From positions 7,316 through 71,315 of the forward strand of contig CALCNV010000047.1 of the NCBI GenBank assembly GCA_937897645.1: DNA of 64,000 nt, written 5' to 3'. The translations under genes and the position numbers were made by a program. Of the stretch, positions 8,751 through 17,910 are shown piece after piece. The stretch is from an uncultured Lysobacteraceae bacterium. GTDB lineage: Bacteria > Pseudomonadota > Gammaproteobacteria > Xanthomonadales > Xanthomonadaceae. Position 1 is the first letter of the stretch, and each line of letters starts with the position of its first letter. Under the pieces are notes generated by a model. It made no database searches and had not been told where the DNA came from. It was given only the letters and a program-made list of their open reading frames with translations.

Positions 8751-10352
8751 ATGGCCAGTACCAAGGGAAACAGTGACGTCGTGTTGGTCGGTGGCGGCCA
8801 CAACGGCCTGGTGTGTGCTACCTACCTGGCCAAGGCGGGACTGAAGGTCACCGTGCTGGAGAGGCGACACGTGGTGGGCGGGGCGGCGGTGACCGAGGAA
8901 TTCCATCCGGGTTTCCGCAATTCGGTGGCTTCGTACACGGTGTCCTTGCTGCAGCCCAAGGTCATCGCCGACCTCGACCTGCATGCGCACGGGTTGGAGA
9001 TCGTGCAGCGCAAGCGCAGCAACTTCCTGCCGCTGCCCGATGGGCAGTACCTGCTGACCGGCGGCGGCGAGACGATCCAGCAGGTCGCCAAGTTCTCGGC
9101 GCGCGACGCCGAGCGCCTTCCCGAATACGAGCGTCGCCTCGACGTCATCGCCGACGTGCTGCGCGCGCTGGCCATGCAGCCGCCGCCCAACGTGACCGAC
9201 GGCGGCTGGTGGAAGGCCTTGCCCGAGTTGATGCGCGCCGGCCGCCTGGGCAAGCAGCTGCACACGCTGGATGAAACCATGCGCCAGGAGTTGCTGGACC
9301 TGTTCACGGTCTCGGCGGGCGAATACCTGGACCGCTGGTTCGAGAGCACGCCGATCAAGGCAGTGCTCGGCTTCGACGGCATAGTCGGCAACTACGCCAG
9401 CCCGTACACGCCAGGGTCGGCCTACGTGCTGTTGCACCACGTCTTCGGCGAAGTGAATGGGGTGAAGGGCGCCTGGGGCCACGCCATCGGTGGCATGGGT
9501 GCGATCACGCAGGCGATGGCGAAAGCCGCGCTGGCGGCAGGCGTGGAAATCCGTACGGATGCTGCCGTGCGCGAAGTGTTGGTGGAGAAAGGTCGCGCCA
9601 TCGGCGTGCTCACCGACTCCGGCGAAACCCTGCACGCGCGCGCCGTGGTCGCCAACGTCAATCCGAAGTTGCTCTACGAACGATTGATGTCGCCGAACGC
9701 CGTGCCCGCGCCCACGCGCGAACGCATGGCCAACTGGCGCTGTGGTTCCGGCACCTTGCGCATGAACGTGGCCTTGTCGCGACTGCCCGATTTCACTGCG
9801 TTGCCGGGCGAAGGCGACCACCTCACCGCCGGCATCATCATGGCGCCCGACCTGGATTACATGGATCGTGCATACCTGGATGCGCGCGCCGATGGCTGGT
9901 CGAAGGAGCCCATCGTGGAAATGCTGATTCCTTCCACCCTCGACGACACGCTTGCGCCCGCTGGCCAGCACGTCGCCAGCCTGTTCTGCCAACAGGTGCA
10001 GCCGGAACTATCGGGCGGTCGCAACTGGGACGACCACCGTGATGAAGTCGCGGACCTGATGATCGCCACGGTCGACAGCTACGCGCCAGGCTTCAAGGCC
10101 TCCGTGCTCGGCCGGCAGGTACTGACGCCGATGGACCTGGAACGTACCTTCGGTTTGGTTGGTGGCGACATCTTCCACGGCGCGCTGTCGTTGAACCAGT
10201 TATTCAGCGCCCGCCCGATGGTAGGGCAGGCGGACTACCGCGGCGCGGTGGAGGGTTTGTATCTGTGTGGTGCCGGCACGCATCCCGGTGGCGGGGTGAC
10301 CGGCGCGCCAGGGCACAATGCCGCGAAGGTGGTCATCGCCGACATGCGCTGA
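8751..10352 (+). CDS. FAD-dependent oxidoreductase, phytoene desaturase-like (CrtI/PYROXD2 group)
   Basis: About 533 residues. It starts almost at once with a dinucleotide-binding fold (VVLVGGGHNGLVCATYL, with the acidic residue in VLERR) and ends with the conserved FAD-contacting tail (LYLCGAGTHPGGGVTGAPGHN). The whole-length layout matches the phytoene desaturase/CrtI-related amine-oxidase superfamily, and specifically the PYROXD2-like branch rather than true carotenoid desaturases. No other carotenoid gene (crtB, crtY) is nearby, so a pigment role is not supported; the substrate is unknown. The ATG at 8751 was preferred over the one at 8709 because GGAG lies six bases before it. The downstream neighbour is convergent, with a palindrome in between. 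Confidence 0.88.
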   Translation: MASTKGNSDVVLVGGGHNGLVCATYLAKAGLKVTVLERRHVVGGAAVTEEFHPGFRNSVASYTVSLLQPKVIADLDLHAHGLEIVQRKRSNFLPLPDGQYLLTGGGETIQQVAKFSARDAERLPEYERRLDVIADVLRALAMQPPPNVTDGGWWKALPELMRAGRLGKQLHTLDETMRQELLDLFTVSAGEYLDRWFESTPIKAVLGFDGIVGNYASPYTPGSAYVLLHHVFGEVNGVKGAWGHAIGGMGAITQAMAKAALAAGVEIRTDAAVREVLVEKGRAIGVLTDSGETLHARAVVANVNPKLLYERLMSPNAVPAPTRERMANWRCGSGTLRMNVALSRLPDFTALPGEGDHLTAGIIMAPDLDYMDRAYLDARADGWSKEPIVEMLIPSTLDDTLAPAGQHVASLFCQQVQPELSGGRNWDDHRDEVADLMIATVDSYAPGFKASVLGRQVLTPMDLERTFGLVGGDIFHGALSLNQLFSARPMVGQADYRGAVEGLYLCGAGTHPGGGVTGAPGHNAAKVVIADMR

Positions 10353-10375
10353 TCTTATTGGTGGCGTAGGGCGTC

Positions 10376-10401
10376 GTAGGAGCGACTTACGTCGCTCCTA
10401 C
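10376..10401. repeat. Short palindromic repeat, GTAGGAGCGAC family
   Basis: Perfect inverted repeat GTAGGAGCGAC / GTCGCTCCTAC around TTAC. It lies between two convergent genes and could act as a two-way transcription stop, although it has no T tract. A longer relative is at 15049. Confidence 0.8.
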
Positions 10402-10420
10402 GGTTCCAGGCGATCCGTGC

Positions 10421-13400
10421 CTATTCCAGGGTGACTTTCTTCCGGTTATCCGAGGACACCCGATCGATCAGTTTGTTGTACGGATCGAAGCCGGCCTCGT
10501 AAGGCGTTCCGTCCACCACCACCGTCACCGTCGGGCTTTCCGCTGTCACGTGGTGGCGCTGCAGGTACAGCACTTTCTCGTCACGTTCTTCGCCTGATTT
10601 GCCGCGGGCAAACACGCCCACGTCCACCCAGTCATCCAGCTTGCCTGCGCTTTCCTTGCCCTTGCCATCGGCGTAACGCTTGGCGGCATGCAATTTGAGG
10701 GTCACGTCGTACTTGCCGTCGGCGCGCTTCTTCGCTGTCGCTTCCTCGACCCGGTTGTCATAGAAGCTGATCTTCTCGAACAGGTCGGTGATCATGTCCT
10801 GCTGGTCCGGGCGTGCCTCGGCGCGGATGAACCCGAGCAGTTCGGCGGAAGTGGTGTAAGGCGCCGTCTGGTAGGCTTTGGCTTCGAGGAACTTCTTCAG
10901 GGCGCGGTTCACTGCCTCCTCGCCGAGTTCCTCGCGCAGGCGATAGAACACCAGTGATCCCTTCTGGTAATGGATGTACTGCTGGTTCTCCACCTTGTAC
11001 AGCGGCAATTCTTCCAGGCGCTCGCCGCCACGACCACCCAGATAGCGATCCAATTCGGTCTTAAGGAACTGGCGCATTTGTCCGCGACCGTATTCCTGCT
11101 CCATCACCATCAGCGCCGAGTACTGGGCCAGCGACTCGGACAGCACCGTCGCGCCCTGCACGTTGGCGCCGATCACCTGGTGCGCCCACCACTGGTGTGC
11201 GATCTCGTGCGCGGTGACATAGAACACATAGTCGATGTCTTCCTTGTCACGCAGGTCGGCGATGAAGCCGATGGATTCGGAATAGGGAATCGTGTTGGCG
11301 AAGGCCTGGGCGAACGAGCTGTAGCCCGGGAACTCGATGATCCTGACCTGCTGGTGCTGGTAGGGCGTGAAGTTGGCTTCGTAGTAGGCCAGCGACTTCT
11401 GCACCGATTCGATCATGCGGTCGACGTTGTAGGGATGCTTTTCGTCGTAATACACCTCGATCGGGATGTCCTTGTACATGCCTTTCTTCACCTTCCAGCG
11501 TGCGGAAAGATAGGCATAGAAATCCAGCATGGGCCGGTCCATCTCGTAGCTGAAGCAGCGGCGACCCTCGCGCATGAATTCCTTTTTCAGGTAGCCCGGC
11601 GCCAGGGCGATCTGGTCAGGCGCGGTGCAGATGGTGGTCTTGAAGTCGATCCAGTCCGCATCGTCGGTCAGGTAGGTGTTGGCTCGCGCCGCTTCGTCCT
11701 CCAACCTGGGCATGCGCATGGGCTCGCCGAGGTCGCGCTTGCGGCGCTCGTTGCGGTCCTGGATCTCTCCGTTCTCGCTGTAGCCGAAGCTGGGAAACAT
11801 GCGGCTGTTGACGAAGCTGCCGTTCTCGACGATCTGTTGCTGTGCAGTCTGATTGGTAATGCCGTTGGAGTGGAAGTCCAGGTCAAAGCTGATCTCGCGT
11901 TCTTCACCTGGCTGCATGGGCCGGTCAAGGCGATAGATGCGATAGCCCAGCGACTTGTCGTGCGACGCCAAGGTCGCGCCCTCCATTTCGATTGCAGACA
12001 GGGCCTTGTCATCATCCATCATCACGTGCACGTCGGTGATCGGCGTGGCATGCGGGTTGTGCACGCGATACACGCCGTGGACCTTCATCGACTGGGTTTC
12101 CGGGCGCAGGTCCACGTCGATGGAGGACGCAAGTATCCTGGGCTGCGGCAGGTTCCGGTACTTGCTGAAATCGCGCTCGTAGCGGGCCTGCAGGTCCAGC
12201 GTGTCGTCGGGTGACAGGAATTCGTTGCGGACATTGGTGTTCCAGTAGAGGAATCCGCCAACCGCAATGAACGCGATGACAGCCGTCGCCAAGCCTGCGC
12301 CCAGTGGGCCACGCAGGCGTTGCTTGGCCAATGACCAGCGTTGCTTGCTGCCCATCGCCACGCCGCGCACCCACAGTGCGCTGGCCAGCAACAGCAGGGC
12401 CAGCAGGAACAGGCCCCAGTACGCCTGGAACCACAGCTGCGCGGAAAGGAAATGCCCGTAGCCGTTCATGTCCGAATACGGCGCGATGGGCCAGTTGCCG
12501 AACGTGTACAGGTTGTGGGTGTAATCCATCATGCCGAGCACTGACTGGGCGATCAGCACTACGATCAGCAGCGCATAGCCAATGAATTTGTTGTTGGTAA
12601 AGACCTGCAACACCAGTGCCAGGCCACCCATCAGGACATAGACGACCGAGTCCAGGGCCAGTGTCTTTGCATAGACCAGAGGTTCCAGCTGTGTGAAACC
12701 CTTTGAGAGCTGGATGACCATGGCGGTGAGCGCGCCGATGATCTGGAAGCTGGCGATCACTGCCACTAGGGCGAGGAACTTGGCCAGTAGCGGCACCCAG
12801 TTCGGCACCGGCATGGCATCGGTGACTTCATTGAGTTTGGCGGCGCGTTCTTTCCACACCAGCTCGCCGGAGTAGAACAGCACGATGAAAACCAGCAGGA
12901 AACTGAAGCTGTTCTGCAGCGCCGACAGCATCTGCGAGGTAACCGGATAGATGCCGGTGTCGTACATGTTCTGGTTGAACAGGGCGCTGGGGATGAAGTT
13001 GGCCATGCCGAAGGCCAGCATCACCAGGAACGGGACGCTCTTGAGTACGCCGAGTGTGTCGAAACGCAACTGCTTGGCGAACTGGTGCCAGTACGTCCTC
13101 GCACCGAACTCCGGCGTCACCCGGGCAACAGCCATGGCGGTCGAAGGGCGTGGAGCAGCCTGAGGCGCCTGCGTTGCTCCCTTCGCCTTGCGGGACCAGC
13201 GGCTTTTCGACGTGCCGGTACGCTCGGTCTTGAACAGGGCGAAGGTTGCCGCGAACAGCAGTGCGGCCACGCCCGTCCACAACACGCGATTGCCCAGGAT
13301 ATATCCGGCGATCGCGGGCAGGCCGGTATTGCGCTCCTCCGCCGACCAGTAGCGCAGGGTGCGCGACAGTGCACGTATACCCATGGGTTCCAGCAACGTG

Positions 13401-14014
13401 GAAACCCACAGGTTGTCCAGGTCACTCAGGAGGCTGCCACTGACGAAATACAGCACGAAGAATGCGATGACGCCAATGTAGACCCAGAGGATGCTCCGCG
13501 TTACCGCGGCCATCAGCGCCAGCAATGCGCCGGTGAACAGCAGGTTGGGAATCACGAAGACCGCGAACGTCCAGAGATACGGTTCCAGCGAAACCGGGCC
13601 GAGCCGGGCGGCATCGATCCACGGCATGAACTGCGCGATGAAGATTCCGCAGGCGATGACCACGTAGACGATGAAGCTGGCGGTCAACGCGGCGCACAAT
13701 CGCCCGAGCAGGTAGTCGCGCTTGCGGATGGGGCTGGCGAAGAAGAGGTCGGCGGTTCCCTGCTCGAAATCGCGCAGCAGCGCGCTGGAAATGAACATGG
13801 TGATGACCAGCATGCCCAGCAGGGTGAACACGGCCATGAAGGTCGCGATGACCGTCGGCGCATTGCGATAGACATTGCCCAGGCCGCCGCCGATCTGCAC
13901 GGCATCGCTGGAGGCTGCGCCAAAACCCATCAAGGCGAACAGGCACGCCATCAACCACAGCAGCGGGGATCGGAGCTGCTCGCGCAACTCGAAGCGGAAG
14001 AACTCGAAGGTCAT
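10421..14014 (-). CDS. ABC-2 permease fused to M1-family aminopeptidase
   Basis: A 1197-residue fusion. Residues 1-290 form an ABC-2 type permease half (about six membrane segments, with LRSPLLWLMACLFALMGFG at the start). Residues about 340-640 form a second, similar membrane half. A final membrane segment near 640-660 is followed by an extracytoplasmic M1 (gluzincin) domain. Its zinc site is HEIAH at residue 936, and the downstream glutamate is in SESLAQY; the spacing reads as 19 residues, one more than in textbook M1 enzymes. A clear GAMEN exopeptidase motif was not seen. The start at 14014 has GGAG upstream and lies 13 bases after the ATPase gene. The pair should export or extract a peptide-like substrate coupled to cleavage, but the substrate is unknown. 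Confidence 0.93.
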   Translation of the reverse strand: MTFEFFRFELREQLRSPLLWLMACLFALMGFGAASSDAVQIGGGLGNVYRNAPTVIATFMAVFTLLGMLVITMFISSALLRDFEQGTADLFFASPIRKRDYLLGRLCAALTASFIVYVVIACGIFIAQFMPWIDAARLGPVSLEPYLWTFAVFVIPNLLFTGALLALMAAVTRSILWVYIGVIAFFVLYFVSGSLLSDLDNLWVSTLLEPMGIRALSRTLRYWSAEERNTGLPAIAGYILGNRVLWTGVAALLFAATFALFKTERTGTSKSRWSRKAKGATQAPQAAPRPSTAMAVARVTPEFGARTYWHQFAKQLRFDTLGVLKSVPFLVMLAFGMANFIPSALFNQNMYDTGIYPVTSQMLSALQNSFSFLLVFIVLFYSGELVWKERAAKLNEVTDAMPVPNWVPLLAKFLALVAVIASFQIIGALTAMVIQLSKGFTQLEPLVYAKTLALDSVVYVLMGGLALVLQVFTNNKFIGYALLIVVLIAQSVLGMMDYTHNLYTFGNWPIAPYSDMNGYGHFLSAQLWFQAYWGLFLLALLLLASALWVRGVAMGSKQRWSLAKQRLRGPLGAGLATAVIAFIAVGGFLYWNTNVRNEFLSPDDTLDLQARYERDFSKYRNLPQPRILASSIDVDLRPETQSMKVHGVYRVHNPHATPITDVHVMMDDDKALSAIEMEGATLASHDKSLGYRIYRLDRPMQPGEEREISFDLDFHSNGITNQTAQQQIVENGSFVNSRMFPSFGYSENGEIQDRNERRKRDLGEPMRMPRLEDEAARANTYLTDDADWIDFKTTICTAPDQIALAPGYLKKEFMREGRRCFSYEMDRPMLDFYAYLSARWKVKKGMYKDIPIEVYYDEKHPYNVDRMIESVQKSLAYYEANFTPYQHQQVRIIEFPGYSSFAQAFANTIPYSESIGFIADLRDKEDIDYVFYVTAHEIAHQWWAHQVIGANVQGATVLSESLAQYSALMVMEQEYGRGQMRQFLKTELDRYLGGRGGERLEELPLYKVENQQYIHYQKGSLVFYRLREELGEEAVNRALKKFLEAKAYQTAPYTTSAELLGFIRAEARPDQQDMITDLFEKISFYDNRVEEATAKKRADGKYDVTLKLHAAKRYADGKGKESAGKLDDWVDVGVFARGKSGEERDEKVLYLQRHHVTAESPTVTVVVDGTPYEAGFDPYNKLIDRVSSDNRKKVTLE

Positions 14015-14027
14015 GTCCGGCGCTCCG

Positions 14028-14936
14028 TCAGGCGTGCGCTTGCGTGGCGGATTTAGCCTGCAGGCGCAGGCGCTGGAAATAGACGTCTTCCAGGTCCGGG
14101 TCGACCTGCACGAATCCCTCTTCCGGCAGGTCGCTGCTGAACACATGGATCACCGGGTTTCCGGCTACCAGTCGCGTCGACAGCACGGTGTGGCGTGATT
14201 CGTAATCGGGCAGGGTGGCCTTGCTGACCTGCTTGCGCCACACCTGGTTGTTGAGCGCGGAGATCGCCTCGTTGGGCTTGCCGGTCAGCAACACCTGTCC
14301 CTTGTTCATGATCGCCATGGTCGGGCACAGGTCGGTCACGTCCTCGACGATATGGGTGGAGAGGATCACCGCGACGTGCTCGCCGATTTCCGCCAGCAGG
14401 TTGAGGAAGCGGTTGCGCTCTTCCGGGTCGAGGCCTGCAGTCGGTTCGTCCACGATGACCAGGCGTGGGTTGCCCAGCAGGGCCTGCGCGATGCCGAAGC
14501 GCTGGCGCATGCCGCCCGAGTACGTGCCCAGTTTGCGCTTCCGCGCATCCCACAGGTTGACCTGCTTCAGCAGGCCGTCGACGACTTCGCGTCGCTGCTT
14601 GCGCACGGTCAGCCCCTTGAGCACGGCGAAGTGTTCCAGCAGGTCTTCGGCACTGACCTTGGGATAGACGCCGAAATCCTGCGGCAGATAGCCCAGTTGG
14701 CGACGTACCGCATCCTTGTCGCGGAGTACGTCGATGCTGGCTCCATCTGCGCCCTGCAGCGTTGCCGTTCCGCTGTCCGCCTCTTGCAAGGTAGCCAAGG
14801 TGCGCATCAGCGAAGACTTGCCCGCGCCATTGGGGCCAAGCAGTCCGAACATGCCGCGCGGGATGTCCAAGGTGACATCGTTGAGGGCATGCACGCCGTT
14901 GGCGTAGGTCTTGGACAGGTTGCGGATGGTCAGCAT
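14028..14936 (-). CDS. ABC transporter ATP-binding protein
   Basis: 302-residue ATPase of the ABC-2 (drug/polysaccharide export) type. It carries Walker A (GPNGAGKSS), the Q-loop region (LGYLPQDFGVYP), the signature motif YSGGMRQR, Walker B (LVIVDEPTAGLD) and the H-loop (ILSTHI). The C-terminal ~80 residues are an accessory domain (SRHTVLSTRLVAGNPVIHVF). It is the first gene of a two-gene operon with the permease-M1 fusion, 13 bases apart, and supplies the energy for that transporter. It starts at ATG 14936 (MLTIRNLSKTY); the next 225 bases upstream are non-coding. Confidence 0.95.
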   Translation of the reverse strand: MLTIRNLSKTYANGVHALNDVTLDIPRGMFGLLGPNGAGKSSLMRTLATLQEADSGTATLQGADGASIDVLRDKDAVRRQLGYLPQDFGVYPKVSAEDLLEHFAVLKGLTVRKQRREVVDGLLKQVNLWDARKRKLGTYSGGMRQRFGIAQALLGNPRLVIVDEPTAGLDPEERNRFLNLLAEIGEHVAVILSTHIVEDVTDLCPTMAIMNKGQVLLTGKPNEAISALNNQVWRKQVSKATLPDYESRHTVLSTRLVAGNPVIHVFSSDLPEEGFVQVDPDLEDVYFQRLRLQAKSATQAHA

Positions 14937-15048
14937 CGGTGTTCACTTGAGGGGCGATTTCCGCCATCGTGAGGTCGTGGGCGCACCGATACAAATGACT
15001 TTAGTAACTATGCCGCCTGGGTGGGCATCGAACGCCGACGCCTTGGGT

Positions 15049-15115
15049 GTAGGAGCGACATAAGTCGCGATGGAGCGTTCCCATGAAGGCCCATCGCGAC
15101 TCACGTCGCTCCCAC
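15049..15115. repeat. Long inverted repeat, GTAGGAGCGACATAAGTCGC family
   Basis: Two imperfect 25-base arms (GTAGGAGCGACATAAGTCGC... and ...GCGACTCACGTCGCTCCCAC) around a ~16-base loop. They sit in the 225-base gap between the DUF885 gene and the ABC ATPase gene. This is an extended relative of the palindrome at 10376. Confidence 0.8.
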
Positions 15116-15128
15116 AGCGCTTCTATAG

Positions 15129-15153
15129 CAGGGTGGGCAACGCGCCCACCCTG
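15129..15153 (-). terminator. Hairpin just past the DUF885 gene
   Basis: Perfect 10-bp stem CAGGGTGGGC / GCCCACCCTG with a 5-base loop, nine bases past the minus-strand stop codon. On the minus strand it is followed by CTATAGAAG rather than a T run, so it may be a repeat or RNA-stabilising hairpin as much as a terminator. Confidence 0.45.
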
Positions 15154-15161
15154 CGCAGTGC

Positions 15162-16979
15162 TCAGTCCTTCTTGCTGGCGATCCAGCGGTCCACCTTGGC
15201 TTCCAGCACGTCAAGCGGCACGGAGCCGTCCTTCAGCACTTCAGCGTGGAATTCGCGGATGTCGAACTTGTCGCCCAGTTCCTTCTCCGCTTTCGCGCGC
15301 ACCTGCTTGATCTTCAATTCACCGATCTTGTAGGCCAATGCCTGCGCCGGCCACGCGATGTAGCGCTCGGCTTCGGCGGTGGCCTGCGTCTCGCTTTCGG
15401 CGGAGTTGTCGAGCATGTACTGGATCACCTGCTCGCGCGTCCAACCCTTGCTGTGCAGGCCGGTGTCGGTGACCAGGCGGATCGCGCGCCACAATTCGTT
15501 CTGCAGGTAGCCGAAGTAGTCGTACGGCGTTTCATACACGCCCAGCGACTTGCCCAGTGATTCGGCGTACAGGCCCCAGCCTTCGATGAAGGCGGTTTCG
15601 CCACCGAAGCGACGGAACGCGGGCAGTTCGCCGAGTTCCTGCTGCAAGGCCAGTTGGAAGTGATGGCCGGGAATGGCCTCGTGCAGGTACAGGTCTTCCG
15701 CGTCCCAGGTCTTGCGCGTCGGCAAGTCATAGGTGTTGACGAAGAACACGCCAGGACGGCTGCCGTCCTCGCTGGGGCTCTGGTACGAGCCGCCGGCTGC
15801 GGACTTGGCGCGGTACGCCTCGACCGGGCGGATCTCGAACGGAGCCTTCGGGATCAGCGAGAACTGTTCTTTCACGCGCTTGTCGATGCGCGCCTCCAGC
15901 CCGCGGTAATACGCCAGCAGCGCGGCCTCGTCCTTGAAGCTGAACTGCGGGTCGTTCTGCATGAATTTGAAGAAGTCCTGCAACGAACCCTTGAAGCCGG
16001 TTTCCACCATCAGCTTGCGGATCTCACCGTGGATGCGCGCCACTTCGTCCAGGCCCAGTTGATGGATCGCGGCCGGGCTCATGTCGGTGGTCGTGGAATC
16101 CTGGGCGTTGTAGGCGTACCACGCCAGGCCGTCAGGCAACTTGTCCAGGCCCACGCTGTCGCGCGTGGCGGGCAGGTATTCGTCATTGATGAAGGTGCGC
16201 AGCTCGCGGTACGCAGGCAGCAGCTGCTCGGCGATCATCGTGCGGTAGGCGACGGTGAGGCGCTGCTTGTCCGCGTCGCTGAAATCCGCGGGCATGGACG
16301 TGATCGGCCCCCAGAACAGGGTGTCTTCGGGCTTGTCCTTGATCAATGCATCCAGTTGCGGAATGACCTTGACCATCAGCGCACGCGGCTGCACCACGCC
16401 GGCCTTGATGCCTTCGCGCATGTTGGCGATGTCGGTGTCGAACAACTGCGGCAATTTGTTGCCGCGCGCCAGCCAGTTGTCGTAGTCCTTGACGGTCTTG
16501 AACGGCTGCGCGCTGGTACCCGCACCCAGCATCACCGCATAGCTGGCGATGCTGGACATCTGGTTGACCGGCATCATCCAGCCGGGGAAGCGTTCGCCAT
16601 CCAGTGAACTCTTCGCATCGCGCACGAAGATTTCATAGCTCAACAAATCCTGGCCGCTGAGGCCATCGCTGCCCACGTCCTGGATGGTCTTGAGCCAGCG
16701 CTCGGTGAACTCGCGCTGCTCGCGGCGGAACTGGGCGGAACCGAAATCGGGGAGCTGGTCGTTGTAGCGCGGGTCGCCCTGGAAGGTGGCCTGGATGGGG
16801 TTGAGCTTCAGCACTTCTTCCCAGTACTCCGCATACAGGCGCGTCAACTTGGCGCCCTTGGTTTCGGCGACCTGCGTGGTTGCGGGGGTGTGCTTGGTGT
16901 CTGCCTGTGCCTGCGGCATCGCAGTCATCAGGATGGCGCTGGTGGCAAGGGCGAGCAGGCTGGGTAGCAGGCGGGTCAT
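15162..16979 (-). CDS. DUF885 family secreted protein (putative metallopeptidase-like)
   Basis: 605 residues with a Sec signal peptide (LLPSLLALATSAILMTAMPQ, cleavage near AQA-DT). The body is a full-length DUF885 domain. The hallmark HEAIPGHH is at residue 433, an HExxxGHH pattern that resembles a zinc-peptidase site and is followed by the downstream acidic helix (ETAFIEGWGLYAESL). DUF885 proteins are largely mono- or helical-bundle hydrolase candidates without an agreed substrate. The ATG at 16979 has GGAG about 8 bases upstream, which decides it over an upstream in-frame ATG. It is flanked by palindromic repeats on both sides and stands alone transcriptionally. Confidence 0.9.
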   Translation of the reverse strand: MTRLLPSLLALATSAILMTAMPQAQADTKHTPATTQVAETKGAKLTRLYAEYWEEVLKLNPIQATFQGDPRYNDQLPDFGSAQFRREQREFTERWLKTIQDVGSDGLSGQDLLSYEIFVRDAKSSLDGERFPGWMMPVNQMSSIASYAVMLGAGTSAQPFKTVKDYDNWLARGNKLPQLFDTDIANMREGIKAGVVQPRALMVKVIPQLDALIKDKPEDTLFWGPITSMPADFSDADKQRLTVAYRTMIAEQLLPAYRELRTFINDEYLPATRDSVGLDKLPDGLAWYAYNAQDSTTTDMSPAAIHQLGLDEVARIHGEIRKLMVETGFKGSLQDFFKFMQNDPQFSFKDEAALLAYYRGLEARIDKRVKEQFSLIPKAPFEIRPVEAYRAKSAAGGSYQSPSEDGSRPGVFFVNTYDLPTRKTWDAEDLYLHEAIPGHHFQLALQQELGELPAFRRFGGETAFIEGWGLYAESLGKSLGVYETPYDYFGYLQNELWRAIRLVTDTGLHSKGWTREQVIQYMLDNSAESETQATAEAERYIAWPAQALAYKIGELKIKQVRAKAEKELGDKFDIREFHAEVLKDGSVPLDVLEAKVDRWIASKKD

Positions 16980-17065
16980 CGCAAGGCTCCGGAAGGGTTG
17001 TAGCCGCCGAGCGTGACGCATGTCGGCCCGCAAGGCCAGCGACGAAAGTCACGGATGCGATACCG

Positions 17066-17136
17066 GTAGGAGCGCCCCATGGGCGCGAGCTTTTGCGTAA
17101 TGTCATGAAAAGCTCGCGCCCATGGGGCGCTCCTAC
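17066..17136. repeat. Perfect long inverted repeat, GTAGGAGCGCCCC family, copy 1
   Basis: Two exactly complementary 29-base arms beginning GTAGGAGCGCCCCATGGGCG and running through GCGAGCTTTT, around a 13-base loop. It ends four bases before the stop codon of the queuosine-precursor transporter gene. Two more copies with the same arms but a longer, structured centre are at 42929 and 45658. Confidence 0.92.
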
Positions 17137-17139
17137 CCG

Positions 17140-17910
17140 TCAATCAGCTGCGGCTTCCTCGCGCAGCTCTTGCTCGCGCAGCGCGCCCAGGTAACGACGG
17201 ATGCCGCGACGCATCAGGTACAGCATCGGGATCAGCGCAACCGCAGCCAGCATCTTGTACGCGTAGTTGACCGTGCTGACGGCGAGGAACAGGGACATGG
17301 ACCACTTCTGCGGGCCCAGCACGAAGGCGATGTACAGCACCACGAAGCTGTCGACCAGCTGCGACACCGCGGTGGAGCCGGTGGCACGCAGCCACACGTG
17401 CTTTTCGCCGGTGGCGCGGCGGATGCGGTGGAATACGGCGATGTCGATCAACTGGCCCAGCATGAAGGCCACGATGGAGCCGGCAATGGTCCACAAGCCC
17501 TGGCCGAACACCGCCGCGAACGCGGCCTGGTAATCCGGTACGCCCTGCGGCTGCGCGGCGGTCACCCACCAACTGGCGGGCACCAGTGCAATGGCGGCGA
17601 ACGCGAACACGAAGCCATAGACGATCAGCGCCACCGCCAGCCACGAGATGAACTTCACCCCGCGCTTGCCGAAGAATTCGTTGATCACGTCGGTAAGGAT
17701 GAACACCATCGGCCACAGCAGGGTGCCGGCGGTGAAGCTCAACGAGCCAGTCTGCCCGAACAGGTTCCATTCCAGCGGATCGATGCCCAGGGTGTCTTCA
17801 AGCGCGAAGATCTTGACGCCGATGAACTCGGCCAGCACCGCGTTGACGCAGAAGAACGCCGCGAGCGCGATGAACAACCGTACTGCGCGGTCGTCCAGCG
17901 TGCGCTTCAT
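17140..17910 (-). CDS. Queuosine precursor transporter (YhhQ/QPTR family)
   Basis: 256-residue inner-membrane protein with about six or seven membrane segments. It matches the vitamin-uptake-like QPTR family, with landmarks FFCVNAVLAEFIGVKIF near the start, the acidic motif TDVINEFFGKRGVKF in the middle and QLVDSFVVLYIAF later. The family imports preQ0/preQ1 for queuosine modification of tRNA. The start ATG overlaps the stop of the DUF502 gene as ATGA, so the two are translated together. The C-terminus abuts a perfect 71-base inverted repeat. No preQ1 riboswitch-like element was recognised in front of the pair. Confidence 0.92.
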   Translation of the reverse strand: MKRTLDDRAVRLFIALAAFFCVNAVLAEFIGVKIFALEDTLGIDPLEWNLFGQTGSLSFTAGTLLWPMVFILTDVINEFFGKRGVKFISWLAVALIVYGFVFAFAAIALVPASWWVTAAQPQGVPDYQAAFAAVFGQGLWTIAGSIVAFMLGQLIDIAVFHRIRRATGEKHVWLRATGSTAVSQLVDSFVVLYIAFVLGPQKWSMSLFLAVSTVNYAYKMLAAVALIPMLYLMRRGIRRYLGALREQELREEAAAD

